Notes: generated by a model from the letters alone, not told the origin. A stretch of 26,822 nucleotides of DNA from RGIG5270 sp045538635 (GCA_045538635.1 JAZSRU010000121.1:1-26822); one strand, 5' to 3'; counted from the first letter of the stretch, positions 1 to 7,233 are shown. Made by a program: numbers and translations.

Positions 1-14
1 TGAAAACTTGTAAA

Positions 15-46
15 ATAAGTTATGATTTTCTCCAGTCATGACTTAT
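15..46 (+). terminator. Possible hairpin at window edge
   Basis: Bases 15-26 pair with 35-46 over 12 positions, two of them G:U, around an 8-base loop. The sequence TATAGTTCTTCTTTT follows. It could end a plus-strand transcript entering from the left. There is no clean T-run, so it may be fortuitous. Confidence 0.25.
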
Positions 47-65
47 TATAGTTCTTCTTTTCTGC

Positions 66-137
66 TCAAACAATAGAAAAAGGCTGTTGCTCACCTTTTT
101 TTGAGGTTTTGCAACAGCCCCATTTTTTATTGTTTGA
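66..137 (-). terminator. Bidirectional intrinsic terminator after the DUF2062 gene
   Basis: A 9-bp GC-containing stem (GGCTGTTGC at 82-90 with GCAACAGCC at 111-119) is flanked by an A-run on the left and a T-run on the right. The complementarity continues outside these runs (TCAAACAATA at 66-75 with TATTGTTTGA at 128-137). Read on the minus strand it lies directly after the DUF2062 stop codon. Read on the plus strand it could also stop a transcript from upstream of the window. Confidence 0.75.
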
Positions 138-141
138 ACAA

Positions 142-645
142 TTATTCTTTCTGCGGAGGAGTGCGCAATTGCTGCTTTTTCGCCTTGCGGCAGCGGTGTG
201 TTTTTACTAATTTCAGAATAAAAAAGTAAGTCAGCGGCGTCATGATCAATGTCAGCAATGCTCCACCGACAAAAAACGATATCACCAGATCCCAGCCGAG
301 CGACAGCAGCGCACTCCAACTCTGCTCCTGCAATACCAGCTGCATAGCTTCTGTGACTTTATGATACGACAAATCCCCGCCGATGATATGATTACCGACA
401 AAACATTGCAGCGGATAGATGAAGAAAATAGTTATATGATTGGTGATGAGAGTTCCGAATGTCGCTCCGATTTTACTGCCTTTCAACAGAAATGCGGTCG
501 GGATTGAACATATAAGCTGAAGTCCGAATGGAATCAAACAACCGTAAAACATACCGATTGCCCAGCCTCTTGCAATATACTCCGGAGATGCTTTTTCCTT
601 AATGATACGGACATAGATACTTTTAAAAAAGCGTTTCATATCCAT
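142..645 (-). CDS. DUF2062 domain membrane protein
   Basis: A 167-residue protein of the DUF2062 (COG3216) type. Members are small polytopic inner-membrane proteins of unknown biochemical role. The N-terminal part carries the family pattern: a basic segment, then RGWAIGMFYGCLIPFG, a helix, and a TNHITIFFIYPLQ stretch that corresponds to the family's usual N-P-x-T block. A second hydrophobic pair follows, and the C-terminus is very basic. The frame stays open upstream to 720, but I choose the ATG at 645. AGGAGG lies 11 bases before it, and the promoter -35 (715-720) would overlap any longer start. It appears monocistronic, with its own promoter and terminator. Confidence 0.75.
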   Translation of the reverse strand: MDMKRFFKSIYVRIIKEKASPEYIARGWAIGMFYGCLIPFGLQLICSIPTAFLLKGSKIGATFGTLITNHITIFFIYPLQCFVGNHIIGGDLSYHKVTEAMQLVLQEQSWSALLSLGWDLVISFFVGGALLTLIMTPLTYFFILKLVKTHRCRKAKKQQLRTPPQKE

Positions 646-691
646 TATTGAAAAATCCTCCTGCGATGTGTTGCAAAAATGCTGTTTGAGG

Positions 692-720
692 AAAATACTG
701 CCATTTAGCCGAAAAGTCAA
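692..720 (-). promoter_or_regulatory. Promoter of the DUF2062 gene
   Basis: On the minus strand, TTGACT (720-715), a 17-base spacer, then TATTTT (697-692). The inferred start is about 40 bases before the chosen ATG. This is a close sigma-70-type match that also settles the start codon. Confidence 0.6.
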
Positions 721-774
721 GTATCAATTGTGATTTTTACAACAAAAAAAACATAAAATTCAAACAAATTATTT

Positions 775-1695
775 TTATAAATGCCAAAAATCGGTATCTA
801 TTTCATTTTTCAACTTTTTGCGGACATCAGGTGATACTTTCATAAAAAATTCCAACTGAGCGGCATCCTCGACATCATAAACCGATACAGCATAACGAGA
901 AAGATCAGATTTTACATCTTTGTTCGGCAAAATAAAACCTATCATTTTGCCGGCCTCCGGCGCATATACAACTTTGTAATACGCATCCGGCACCGTCACC
1001 CGGCTGTGTCCGATATATTTTTTGTTGGCATTATAAAAAACCGGACCGGAAATGACACAAACCGAATTGTGCGCCACCGCCCAATCCCGGACCTTTTCCT
1101 CAAGGTCCTTCCAGTCTCCACGGTTCAAAGACGGATGCTGCGGGGACATATTGGACATAAAAAATGACTGGCTCATCGTCTTGCTGCTCCATGCCATATC
1201 GGCGGCAGGAGCGAGATGACCGCGGTCATAGCTGCTGTTTTTGTAATCATCTGCCTGCGCTGACTGACCGAAAAGCCGCCAATCGGAACGGAAATCATCA
1301 ATTCTGGATGTTTTTTTATTTTTCACCTCTGCAGCAGTCAGAATATAACTGACCCAGAGCGGCTGTTTATGAGCATAAGAATAGCCGATTGCATATCCCT
1401 CACGATTGATTATCCGGTCTGTTTTGCGCGGAACGCCGTATTTCAAATTGTCAAAAGAAGAAAATGTATCGACGACAATATCATATATTTCATAACTGAA
1501 TGTACTCAATGCCGAATCGGGTTTGCGGAAAAATGAACCGCCGAAACTGAGTCCGAAAACAGCCGCAACAATTGCCGCCCATTTAGTGAACTTTTTCACA
1601 GAATAATAAGTATTTTTAACTTTTTTTGCAGTATCCGCAACTTTTGCAGCAGTTTGCACCTTTTTGGCTTTGCCATCTGATTTTTTCTTTGCCAT
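775..1695 (-). CDS. Membrane-anchored DNA/RNA non-specific endonuclease (NUC1 family)
   Basis: A 306-residue protein of the ββα-Me (NUC1, Serratia nuclease-like) superfamily, which cleaves DNA and RNA with one divalent metal. The signature DRGHLAPAADM is at 157-167, with H160 as the expected general base. The LNRGDW block at 190-195 supplies the metal-binding Asn (N191). Residues 1-38 are Lys-rich, and about 38-53 form one hydrophobic segment (AAIVAAVFGLSFGG). This suggests an anchored protein with its basic tail in the cytoplasm and the nuclease domain outside the inner membrane. GGAGG stands 5 bases before the ATG. It is divergent from trxA. Possible roles are nucleic-acid scavenging or envelope nuclease activity. 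No immunity-like partner gene is adjacent, so a toxin role is not supported. Confidence 0.85.
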   Translation of the reverse strand: MAKKKSDGKAKKVQTAAKVADTAKKVKNTYYSVKKFTKWAAIVAAVFGLSFGGSFFRKPDSALSTFSYEIYDIVVDTFSSFDNLKYGVPRKTDRIINREGYAIGYSYAHKQPLWVSYILTAAEVKNKKTSRIDDFRSDWRLFGQSAQADDYKNSSYDRGHLAPAADMAWSSKTMSQSFFMSNMSPQHPSLNRGDWKDLEEKVRDWAVAHNSVCVISGPVFYNANKKYIGHSRVTVPDAYYKVVYAPEAGKMIGFILPNKDVKSDLSRYAVSVYDVEDAAQLEFFMKVSPDVRKKLKNEIDTDFWHL

Positions 1696-1833
1696 GTCAA
1701 CCTCCGGTTAAAAAATTTAATGCCTTTCCGGAAAAAAGCAAATAAAAAACATGACACAAACAGAAAAATACAAAAATATTTTTTTCAATCCATCCTCCTC
1801 TCAATAACAATTCACGAAAAATTCAAATATTTG

Positions 1834-1862
1834 TTTTGATTTTTTGAAAAATATGATATATT
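1834..1862 (+). promoter_or_regulatory. Possible trxA promoter
   Basis: A TATATT -10-like box is at 1857-1862, with weak -35 options (TTTTGA at 17 bases or TTGATT at 15 bases). An alternative -10, TATGAT, is at 1852-1857. The region is AT-rich, so several assignments are possible. The resulting leader would be about 85 nt. Confidence 0.35.
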
Positions 1863-1955
1863 GACAATGTTCAAATGTTTTTTTCAGGCAAAAAAACGGT
1901 GAATTTTCAGAACATTTTTATTACCAAATATTTACAAATAAAAAGGAGTTTTAAC

Positions 1956-2264
1956 ATGTCAGAAGTTTTAACAATGGATGAATTTCAGGAAATTATCGCA
2001 GACGGCGTTACACTCGTTGATTTCTGGGCCACCTGGTGCGGTCCCTGCAAAATGATGCTCCCCGTCATGGAAGAACTTGCTGCCGAATTTGACGGCACAG
2101 CCAAAGTCATCAAACTCGATGTCGATGAAAATCAGGAAGTTTCCAGCAACTACGGCGTCCGCACCCTGCCCGCATTTTTCGTTTTCAAAGACGGCGATGT
2201 AGTCGCACAGTTCTCCGGCCCGCAATCAAAAGAAACTCTGGCTGACGCCGTCAAAAACGCATAA
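1956..2264 (+). CDS. trxA: Thioredoxin
   Basis: A 102-residue thioredoxin, the usual length. It is a cytoplasmic protein-disulfide reductant recycled by thioredoxin reductase. The redox motif WCGPC is at 27-31 within the strand-helix DFWATWCGPCK, and the cis-proline loop TLP is at 70-72. The frame is open from 1875, but the ATG at 1956 has AGGAG 7 bases upstream and gives the normal thioredoxin N-terminus. It is 11 bases ahead of queD, so it probably leads the trxA-queDEC transcript. Assignment is secure. Confidence 0.95.
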   Translation: MSEVLTMDEFQEIIADGVTLVDFWATWCGPCKMMLPVMEELAAEFDGTAKVIKLDVDENQEVSSNYGVRTLPAFFVFKDGDVVAQFSGPQSKETLADAVKNA

Positions 2265-2275
2265 GGGGCGGCAAA

Positions 2276-2647
2276 ATGTTTGAATTGGAAATTTCCCGCG
2301 AATTTTCTGCAGCTCATCAACTCCGCGGATATAATGGCGACTGTTCCAATCTCCACGGCCACAATTACCGCATCGGAGCAATTCTGCGCGCCAAAAAGCT
2401 TGATGAAATCGGAATTGCCGTCGATTTCAAAAAACTCAAAGCTGCGCTTGACGAAATCATTCTGGAATTTGATCACACAAACCTTTCAGAAAACAAACTT
2501 TTTTCCGATTTGAACCCGACAAGCGAAATGATTGCCATGGTGATTTACAAACAGCTCAAAGAAAAAATCAACGACGGCAACGTATCTCTCTACGGGATAA
2601 AAGTTTACGAATCAAGCACCAGTTCCGCAATGTACTATGAGGAATGA
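2276..2647 (+). CDS. queD: 6-carboxy-5,6,7,8-tetrahydropterin synthase
   Basis: A 123-residue member of the 6-pyruvoyl-tetrahydropterin synthase/QueD family. QueD converts dihydroneopterin triphosphate to 6-carboxytetrahydropterin, the first dedicated queuosine step after GTP cyclohydrolase I. The zinc histidines are H14 (AAH) and H27/H29 (HGH). C23 in the C-x3-HGH motif is the catalytic cysteine. The family DHTNL segment and a C-terminal Glu (VYESSTSS) are present. The purine-rich GGGGCGG before ATG acts as ribosome site. Placement directly before queE and queC makes QueD more likely than a biopterin enzyme. No folE lies in the window. Confidence 0.93.
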   Translation: MFELEISREFSAAHQLRGYNGDCSNLHGHNYRIGAILRAKKLDEIGIAVDFKKLKAALDEIILEFDHTNLSENKLFSDLNPTSEMIAMVIYKQLKEKINDGNVSLYGIKVYESSTSSAMYYEE

Positions 2648-2654
2648 CGGCTTC

Positions 2655-3332
2655 ATGAATGAATCTGTAAAAAATGAAAGCTCGGCATTGCAAATAGCCG
2701 AGCTTTTTTCAAGTATTCAGGGCGAATCAACTTATGCCGGCAGACCGTGTTTCTTTGTGCGATTGAGCGGTTGCCCGTACCGCTGCAGTTATTGTGATAC
2801 GCTTTTTGCACAGGATTTTGCTTACGGCAGAAAGTACAGCATCGACCAAATCATTAATGAAGCCAAAAAATCCGGATTGCCGCTGGTGGAGATAACCGGC
2901 GGCGAACCGCTGGCTCAGCCCAATGCAGTAAATTTGATGCAAAAACTTCTGGATGAAGGCTTTGAAGTCATGCTGGAAACAAACGGGGGCTTTGACATTT
3001 CCCTCGTTCCGCAGCAGGTGAAAAGAATTCTTGACTGCAAACTTCCGTCAAGCAGAATGGCTGACCGCAATATTTTTGAAAATTATTCTCATCTTACCGC
3101 CCGCGATGAAGTTAAATTCGTTGTCGGCAGCAGAGAGGATTATGATTTTGCCCTCGATGTCGTAAAAAAATTCAAGCTGGACAGCAAAACTCAAAATCTG
3201 CTGATCAGTCCGGTTTGGGGAACTGTTCCTTTTGCAGATATTGTCGCGTGGATACTCGAAGATAATGCCCCTTTCCGTTTCCAACTGCAAATGCACAAAA
3301 TCATCTGGGGCGCAGATAAACAGGGAGTTTAA
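2655..3332 (+). CDS. queE: 7-carboxy-7-deazaguanine synthase (radical SAM)
   Basis: A 225-residue radical SAM enzyme that turns 6-carboxytetrahydropterin into 7-carboxy-7-deazaguanine. The cluster motif CPYRCSYC (C40, C44, C47; CX3CX2C) is followed by DT, as in QueE. SIQGEST at 20-26 is the family N-terminal signature, and TGGEP is at 81-85 for SAM binding. An in-frame ATG at 2637 overlaps the end of queD but has no ribosome site. The ATG at 2655 has GAGGAA 10 bases before it and is preferred. It is 3 bases from queC and clearly cotranscribed. Confidence 0.93.
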   Translation: MNESVKNESSALQIAELFSSIQGESTYAGRPCFFVRLSGCPYRCSYCDTLFAQDFAYGRKYSIDQIINEAKKSGLPLVEITGGEPLAQPNAVNLMQKLLDEGFEVMLETNGGFDISLVPQQVKRILDCKLPSSRMADRNIFENYSHLTARDEVKFVVGSREDYDFALDVVKKFKLDSKTQNLLISPVWGTVPFADIVAWILEDNAPFRFQLQMHKIIWGADKQGV

Positions 3333-3335
3333 ATT

Positions 3336-4007
3336 ATGAAAAAAGCAATTGTTTTATTGAGCGGCGGATTGGATTCAGCCACCTGTCTTGCCATTGCCAA
3401 AGAGATGGGATTTGAATGTTACGCGTTAAGTTTCAGTTACGGACAAAGACACTCCGTTGAGCTTGACCGCGCTGCCGAAATCGCCAAAAAAGCCGGTGTT
3501 GCCGCACATTCTGTCATTGATATCAATCTCGCATTATGGGGCGGTTCCGCTCTGACGGACAAAAATCTCGACGTCCCCGATGCAGAAGATTCAAAAGGTA
3601 TCCCGATAACTTATGTTCCGGCACGCAATCTGATTTTTCTATCTTTTGCCGCCGCATACGCCGAAGCCATAGGCAGTTGTGACATTTTTATCGGGGTCAA
3701 CAGCATTGATTACTCCGGCTACCCCGACTGCCGCAAGGAATTTATTGATTCATTTACTCAAACGGCAAATCTCGCAACCCGCGCTGCAGACGAAAACTGG
3801 AAATATACAATCCACGCACCGCTGCAGTCATTAAGCAAAAAAGAGATAATCCTGAAAGGTACCTCTCTCGGCGTGGATTACAGTTTGACCACCAGCTGTT
3901 ACAACCCCGATCCGGAGGGACGCTCCTGCGGCAAATGCGCCAGCTGCGCTCTCCGCAAAGCAGGTTTTGCCGAAGCAGGTATCCCGGATCCCACTTTGTA
4001 TATGTAA
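3336..4007 (+). CDS. queC: 7-cyano-7-deazaguanine (preQ0) synthase
   Basis: A 223-residue ATP-dependent enzyme that converts 7-carboxy-7-deazaguanine with ammonia to preQ0. The PP-loop SGGLDS is at 9-14. SYGQRH at 34-39 is family-typical. The C-terminal zinc site has four cysteines (C188, C198, C201, C204) in SCYNP...SCGKCASC. Length is normal. It completes the queDEC set. queF, tgt and queA are not in the window, so the product could feed tRNA queuosine or archaeosine-like DNA modification; no DNA-modification (dpd) genes are nearby, which favours tRNA. Confidence 0.95.
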   Translation: MKKAIVLLSGGLDSATCLAIAKEMGFECYALSFSYGQRHSVELDRAAEIAKKAGVAAHSVIDINLALWGGSALTDKNLDVPDAEDSKGIPITYVPARNLIFLSFAAAYAEAIGSCDIFIGVNSIDYSGYPDCRKEFIDSFTQTANLATRAADENWKYTIHAPLQSLSKKEIILKGTSLGVDYSLTTSCYNPDPEGRSCGKCASCALRKAGFAEAGIPDPTLYM

Positions 4008-4066
4008 TAAAACTTTATCTTTTTGATTTTACCTGAAAAACATTTTTTCAAGATGCTTTCCGGGAC

Positions 4067-4094
4067 TTGATTTTTTATAAAAAAGAGGTATATT
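4067..4094 (+). promoter_or_regulatory. htpG promoter
   Basis: TTGATT (4067-4072), a 16-base spacer, then TATATT (4089-4094), about 40 bases before the htpG ATG. It looks like the general promoter type of this window. I see no CIRCE inverted repeat or obvious heat-shock sigma site in 4008-4134. Confidence 0.6.
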
Positions 4095-4134
4095 CCACCA
4101 TAAAGTAAAATTTTTTTAAAACAGAGGTGATTTT

Positions 4135-6018
4135 ATGGCAAAAAAACAATTTAAAACAGAGGTCCAGCAACTGCTTGATCTGGTTATTCATTCACTTTAT
4201 TCAAACAAAGATATTTTTCTGCGCGAACTGGTTGCCAATGCTGCCGATGCCATCGACAAAGCCCGTTTTGAAGGATTGACAAACGCAGAACACAACCGCG
4301 AATGGGCAATCCGCATCCAACCGGATAAAGATAACAAAACTTTGAAAATCATCGACAACGGTATCGGTATGACCGAAGATGAAGTCATCGAAAATATCGG
4401 AACTATCGCCAAATCCGGTACTAAAGCATTCCTCAAACAGCTCGAAGAAAACAAATCTGCCGATACACCCGAACTCATCGGTCAATTCGGTGTCGGTTTT
4501 TATTCCGCTTTTATGGTCGCCGAAAAAGTCGTGATCGAAACTAAAAAATCCGCCTCCAATGCTCCCGCTGTCCGCTGGGAATCAACCGGCAGCGGCTCTT
4601 ATGACATCCGCCCGTCAGACAAAATTGACGCCGGCACAGAAATCACCGTCTTCCTGAAAGAAGCCGAAGCAATCTATCTCGAAGAATGGAAAATTACTGA
4701 AATCGTCCACAAATATTCAGACTTTATCGCATACCCAATCATCGTACCGCATACAAAAATCAACGAAGATAAAACCGAAACCGTCGAAGATAAAGTCCTT
4801 AATTCACAAAAAGCAATCTGGCTCCGCAAACCGTCAGAAATCACCGAAGAAGAATATCAAAGCTTCTTCGCTCATGTTTCACACGGTCAGGGCAAATATG
4901 CCAAAGCAATCCATATTGCCGCCGAAGGAACATCCGAATTCAAAGCATTGCTTTTTATTCCTGAAGTCATGCCGTTCAACCTTTTCATGCCGGATTTCCA
5001 GAAAAAAGGTCTGCAGCTGTATGTCAAACGCGTTTTCATCACCGATGAGTGCAAAGATCTGCTCCCGGATTATCTGCGTTTTGTCAAAGGCGTGGTCGAT
5101 TCCGGCGATCTTCCGCTCAATGTTTCACGCGAAATCCTGCAGGACAATGCCATTATCGGCCGCATTCAGAAAGCCGTTACCAGCAAAATTTTGAGCGAAC
5201 TCAAGAAAATGCACGAAAGCGAACCCGAAGCCTATAAAAAATTCTTCAAAGAATTCGGCAAGGTCCTCAAAGAAGGCATCCATACCGATTACACCAATCA
5301 GGAAAAAATCAAAGCTCTCGCTCTTTATGAAAGCATGAACACTCCCGCCGGCGACATGATCTCTCTTGCAGAATATGTCAAAGCAATGCCCGAAGATCAG
5401 AAAAATATCTATTTCATCACCGGCGATTCACGCGCCCATATCGAATCCAATCCTGCACTTGAACTCGTCCGCAGCAAAGGTTATGATGTGCTTTTTATGA
5501 CCGATCCGATCGACGAATGGGTCATGCAGTCCATGTTCCAGTTTGAAAAAAAGAACTTCAAAAATGTAACCAAAGGCGAACTTGAACCCGAAGGCGACGA
5601 AAAAGACGCCGCCGAAAAACTTATTGCTGAAGCGAAAGAAAAATTCAAACTGCTGCTCGAAACTATGCAGAAAAAATTTGATTCATCCATCAAAGAGGTC
5701 CGTTTCACCACCCGTCTGGTTGACAGCCCCGCCTGTCTGGTCGGCGAAGAACACAGCATCAGCCCGCAAATGGAACGCCTTTTCAAAGCAATGAATCAGG
5801 ATATGCCCGAAACCAAACGCATCCTCGAACTCAATGCAAAGCATCCCCTGATCGCAAAACTTCAGGATATGGCATCTGCCGATGCTGACGGTGAAGAATT
5901 CGCCATGTACGCACAATTACTTTATGATCAGGCACTTCTGGCGGAGGGAAGTCCCATTGCCGACAGTTTGGCATTCTCCAAAAACCTCGCAAAAGTTATG
6001 CTCAAAAGTTTAAAATAA
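4135..6018 (+). CDS. htpG: Hsp90-family chaperone HtpG
   Basis: A 627-residue bacterial Hsp90, normal length without the eukaryotic charged linker. It is an ATP-driven cytoplasmic dimer that remodels client proteins. The GHKL ATP site is complete: E31 and N35 in RELVANAADA, DNGIGM at 74-79, and GQFGVGF at 116-122. The middle and C-terminal dimerisation domains follow without interruption. AGAGGTGA precedes the ATG. A small lipoprotein gene begins 21 bases after its stop and probably shares the transcript. The ANAADA in place of the more usual SNASDA is a mild variant. Confidence 0.97.
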   Translation: MAKKQFKTEVQQLLDLVIHSLYSNKDIFLRELVANAADAIDKARFEGLTNAEHNREWAIRIQPDKDNKTLKIIDNGIGMTEDEVIENIGTIAKSGTKAFLKQLEENKSADTPELIGQFGVGFYSAFMVAEKVVIETKKSASNAPAVRWESTGSGSYDIRPSDKIDAGTEITVFLKEAEAIYLEEWKITEIVHKYSDFIAYPIIVPHTKINEDKTETVEDKVLNSQKAIWLRKPSEITEEEYQSFFAHVSHGQGKYAKAIHIAAEGTSEFKALLFIPEVMPFNLFMPDFQKKGLQLYVKRVFITDECKDLLPDYLRFVKGVVDSGDLPLNVSREILQDNAIIGRIQKAVTSKILSELKKMHESEPEAYKKFFKEFGKVLKEGIHTDYTNQEKIKALALYESMNTPAGDMISLAEYVKAMPEDQKNIYFITGDSRAHIESNPALELVRSKGYDVLFMTDPIDEWVMQSMFQFEKKNFKNVTKGELEPEGDEKDAAEKLIAEAKEKFKLLLETMQKKFDSSIKEVRFTTRLVDSPACLVGEEHSISPQMERLFKAMNQDMPETKRILELNAKHPLIAKLQDMASADADGEEFAMYAQLLYDQALLAEGSPIADSLAFSKNLAKVMLKSLK

Positions 6019-6039
6019 CTGAAATGAAAGGATTAAAAA

Positions 6040-6420
6040 ATGAAAAAAATCTCATTCCTCTTCGCAATTCTCGCAATCGTTTCTTTGACCGGCTGTACAA
6101 CAGTGCAGTACACCAACAATTTCAAAACCATGACAATCGGCGAAAGCCGTAAAGAACCTGTTGCACATGTTCATGTCAGAATCAGCGGATTTTATCTCTT
6201 CGGCTTTATTCCACTTATCTGCGGAAGCCGCGCCGGCGATGGCAAATCCTCATTTTTCCAAGACAACTGCACAGTTGAACATGTCGTAAATCTTGCTTGC
6301 AAAGAAGCACGCGGCGAAGGTGCAAACAACATTCTCAACCTCGTAACTGATTATACCGAAGTCAATTTCCTGCTCTGGTCAAATCGTTATATCAGCGCAT
6401 CTGCTTCCGCAATCAAATAA
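6040..6420 (+). CDS. Small outer-envelope lipoprotein of unknown function
   Basis: A 126-residue secreted lipoprotein. A basic start (MKK), a hydrophobic segment and the lipobox SLTGC place the modified cysteine at residue 19. The mature part has FYLFGFIPLICGS, a glycine/aromatic pattern typical of short TRL-like lipoproteins. It then has a region like the helix that ends NNILNLVTDYTE in that group. The residues after C19 (TTV) lack an Asp, so outer-membrane sorting is likely if a Lol system exists. AAAGGA lies upstream of the ATG. It probably reads through from htpG and ends at the structured terminator at 6442-6517. Function is not known. Confidence 0.75.
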   Translation: MKKISFLFAILAIVSLTGCTTVQYTNNFKTMTIGESRKEPVAHVHVRISGFYLFGFIPLICGSRAGDGKSSFFQDNCTVEHVVNLACKEARGEGANNILNLVTDYTEVNFLLWSNRYISASASAIK

Positions 6421-6441
6421 AATTGCATTTCTGAAAAAGTT

Positions 6442-6517
6442 GAGTAACTCATAGCTGACTGTACGCAATTTGCCCCAGCCAGTGACAGTTGCAGCACTGG
6501 TGGGTTACTCTTTTTTT
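6442..6517 (+). terminator. Branched terminator after htpG-lipoprotein
   Basis: The outer stem GAGTAAC (6442-6448) with GTTACTC (6504-6510) is followed directly by seven T. Two hairpins can form inside: GCTG/CAGC (6454-6457 with 6476-6479) and CCAGTG/CACTGG (6479-6484 with 6495-6500). Together they give a three-way junction. This is more elaborate than a plain terminator, but its position after the lipoprotein stop and the T-run fit termination. Confidence 0.6.
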
Positions 6518-6525
6518 GCATATTT

Positions 6526-6607
6526 AATCAGCCGAAGAGCAGAAAATCTGCCTGCTGCCCCCTTGCGGGTCATGATGGGATCCGGCAGTCCATCCGGCTG
6601 ATTTTTT
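6526..6607 (+). terminator. Second branched hairpin with T-run
   Basis: The outer stem AATCAGCCG (6526-6534) with CGGCTGATT (6595-6603) runs into six T. Inside are a hairpin GCAGA/TCTGC with loop AAA (6539-6551) and a second arm CTGCC/GGCAG (6555-6559 with 6584-6588) holding CCC-TTGC-GGG. It starts only 9 bases after the T-run of the previous element. It may be a backup terminator or the body of a structured RNA. Confidence 0.5.
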
Positions 6608-6630
6608 AAGCATGCTTTTTATATCTGCAC

Positions 6631-6666
6631 AAAAAAATAAACGGCAGAGTCATGACTTCTGCCGTT
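6631..6666 (-). terminator. Intrinsic terminator of the minus-strand short transcript
   Basis: A perfect 9-bp stem AACGGCAGA/TCTGCCGTT (6640-6648 with 6658-6666) encloses GTCATGACT. Read on the minus strand it is followed by TATTTTTTT (plus-strand A-run 6631-6639). The plus strand after the stem has only CATTTTAC, so the minus strand is the better reading. Confidence 0.65.
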
Positions 6667-6720
6667 CATTTTACAGCGTTTCAATATGCCCACTCCTCAA
6701 AAGACATATTTTCCCGCCGC
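6632..6720 (-). ncRNA. Candidate small RNA, about 90 nt
   Basis: On the minus strand a strong promoter (6754-6727) predicts a start near 6720, and an intrinsic terminator ends near 6632. The RNA would begin with a GC-rich GCGGCGGG. It would then form a hairpin with stem AATATG/CATATT (6710-6705 with 6688-6683) whose loop carries GAGGAGTGGG, and end with the terminator hairpin. An 8-codon ORF, ATG at 6708 (MSFEEWAY), lies in the hairpin. A TTG-started 21-codon ORF, preceded by GAGGAG, would run through the terminator. A leader-peptide or mini-protein gene is therefore possible. No homologous sRNA family is recognised. Confidence 0.45.
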
Positions 6721-6726
6721 AATATC

Positions 6727-6754
6727 AATATAACTCAAAAAATCAATTTGTCAA
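6727..6754 (-). promoter_or_regulatory. Strong minus-strand promoter for the candidate sRNA
   Basis: On the minus strand there is a perfect TTGACA (6754-6749), a 16-base spacer, and TATATT (6732-6727). The same -10 sequence occurs before htpG, hisF and the esterase gene. It is the best -35 match in the window, yet no protein gene follows it. Confidence 0.6.
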
Positions 6755-6840
6755 ATATTTTTCAAAAATATTTTTATTTAAAACTTTATCAGTAAACAAT
6801 AGTCAATCCACTAACAATCAACGCATTACAACTGTTTATC

Positions 6841-6859
6841 AATAATGATAATCATTATT
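6841..6859. promoter_or_regulatory. Near-consensus Fur box
   Basis: The 19-base inverted repeat AATAATGATAATCATTATT has perfect 9-base arms around a central A. It matches the classic Fur consensus GATAATGATAATCATTATC at 17 of 19 positions. A background of A and T raises the chance level, but the central GATAATC and perfect symmetry are specific. No gene starts beside it. The nearest promoters are the sRNA promoter about 90 bases to the left (minus) and the 7266 gene promoter about 350 bases to the right. Confidence 0.5.
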
Positions 6860-7204
6860 AATAACAAACAAATAATTTTTTATTAACTTTTTTAGCAATA
6901 AAAAAACATCACAACAAGCAGCTGTAATATGAACGCCGGAACAAAGCGGACAATATGATAATATTGGATTTTTGAGATTTTTTAGGAGATTGCCCGATCT
7001 GCAATAGATGTTTTTTCAATATATTTTTATTTTTTCCACTTCCAAAGTTTAAAGACATAGCAACAATAGAAGATATTAACCTGTTTTCAATTGAAAATGT
7101 CTGCTATTTGAAAATTTTAAATATTTTTTACAATACTGAGCTGCAACAGCAACAAACAATAACAGCACAATTATAATAAAGTTTCATATTTTTTATAATT
7201 CATC

Positions 7205-7233
7205 TTGAAAAAACAGTAACAAAAATGTATCTT
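7205..7233 (+). promoter_or_regulatory. Promoter of the 7266 membrane protein gene
   Basis: TTGAAA (7205-7210), a 17-base spacer, then TATCTT (7228-7233). The inferred start is about 25 bases before the ATG at 7266. Confidence 0.55.

Noticed and set aside
142..720. Longer DUF2062 protein starting at 720
   Set aside because: The upstream ATG is in the promoter -35 box; the AGGAGG site fits the ATG at 645.
775..2264. NUC1 nuclease plus neighbour as a toxin-immunity or defence pair
   Set aside because: The divergent neighbour is a normal thioredoxin and the other neighbour is a DUF2062 membrane protein with its own promoter; no immunity-like gene or secretion marker is present.
6527..6603. Minus-strand resemblance to the small SRP RNA tip (GCAA loop, GCAGCAGGCAG)
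   Set aside because: The nearly invariant SRP core (CAGG opposite GGAAGG and AGCAG in the asymmetric loop) is absent, and the T-run is on the other strand.
6612..6845. 77-codon plus-strand ORF
   Set aside because: No ribosome site, runs through a terminator hairpin and the minus-strand promoter, and its composition is that of an AT-rich spacer.
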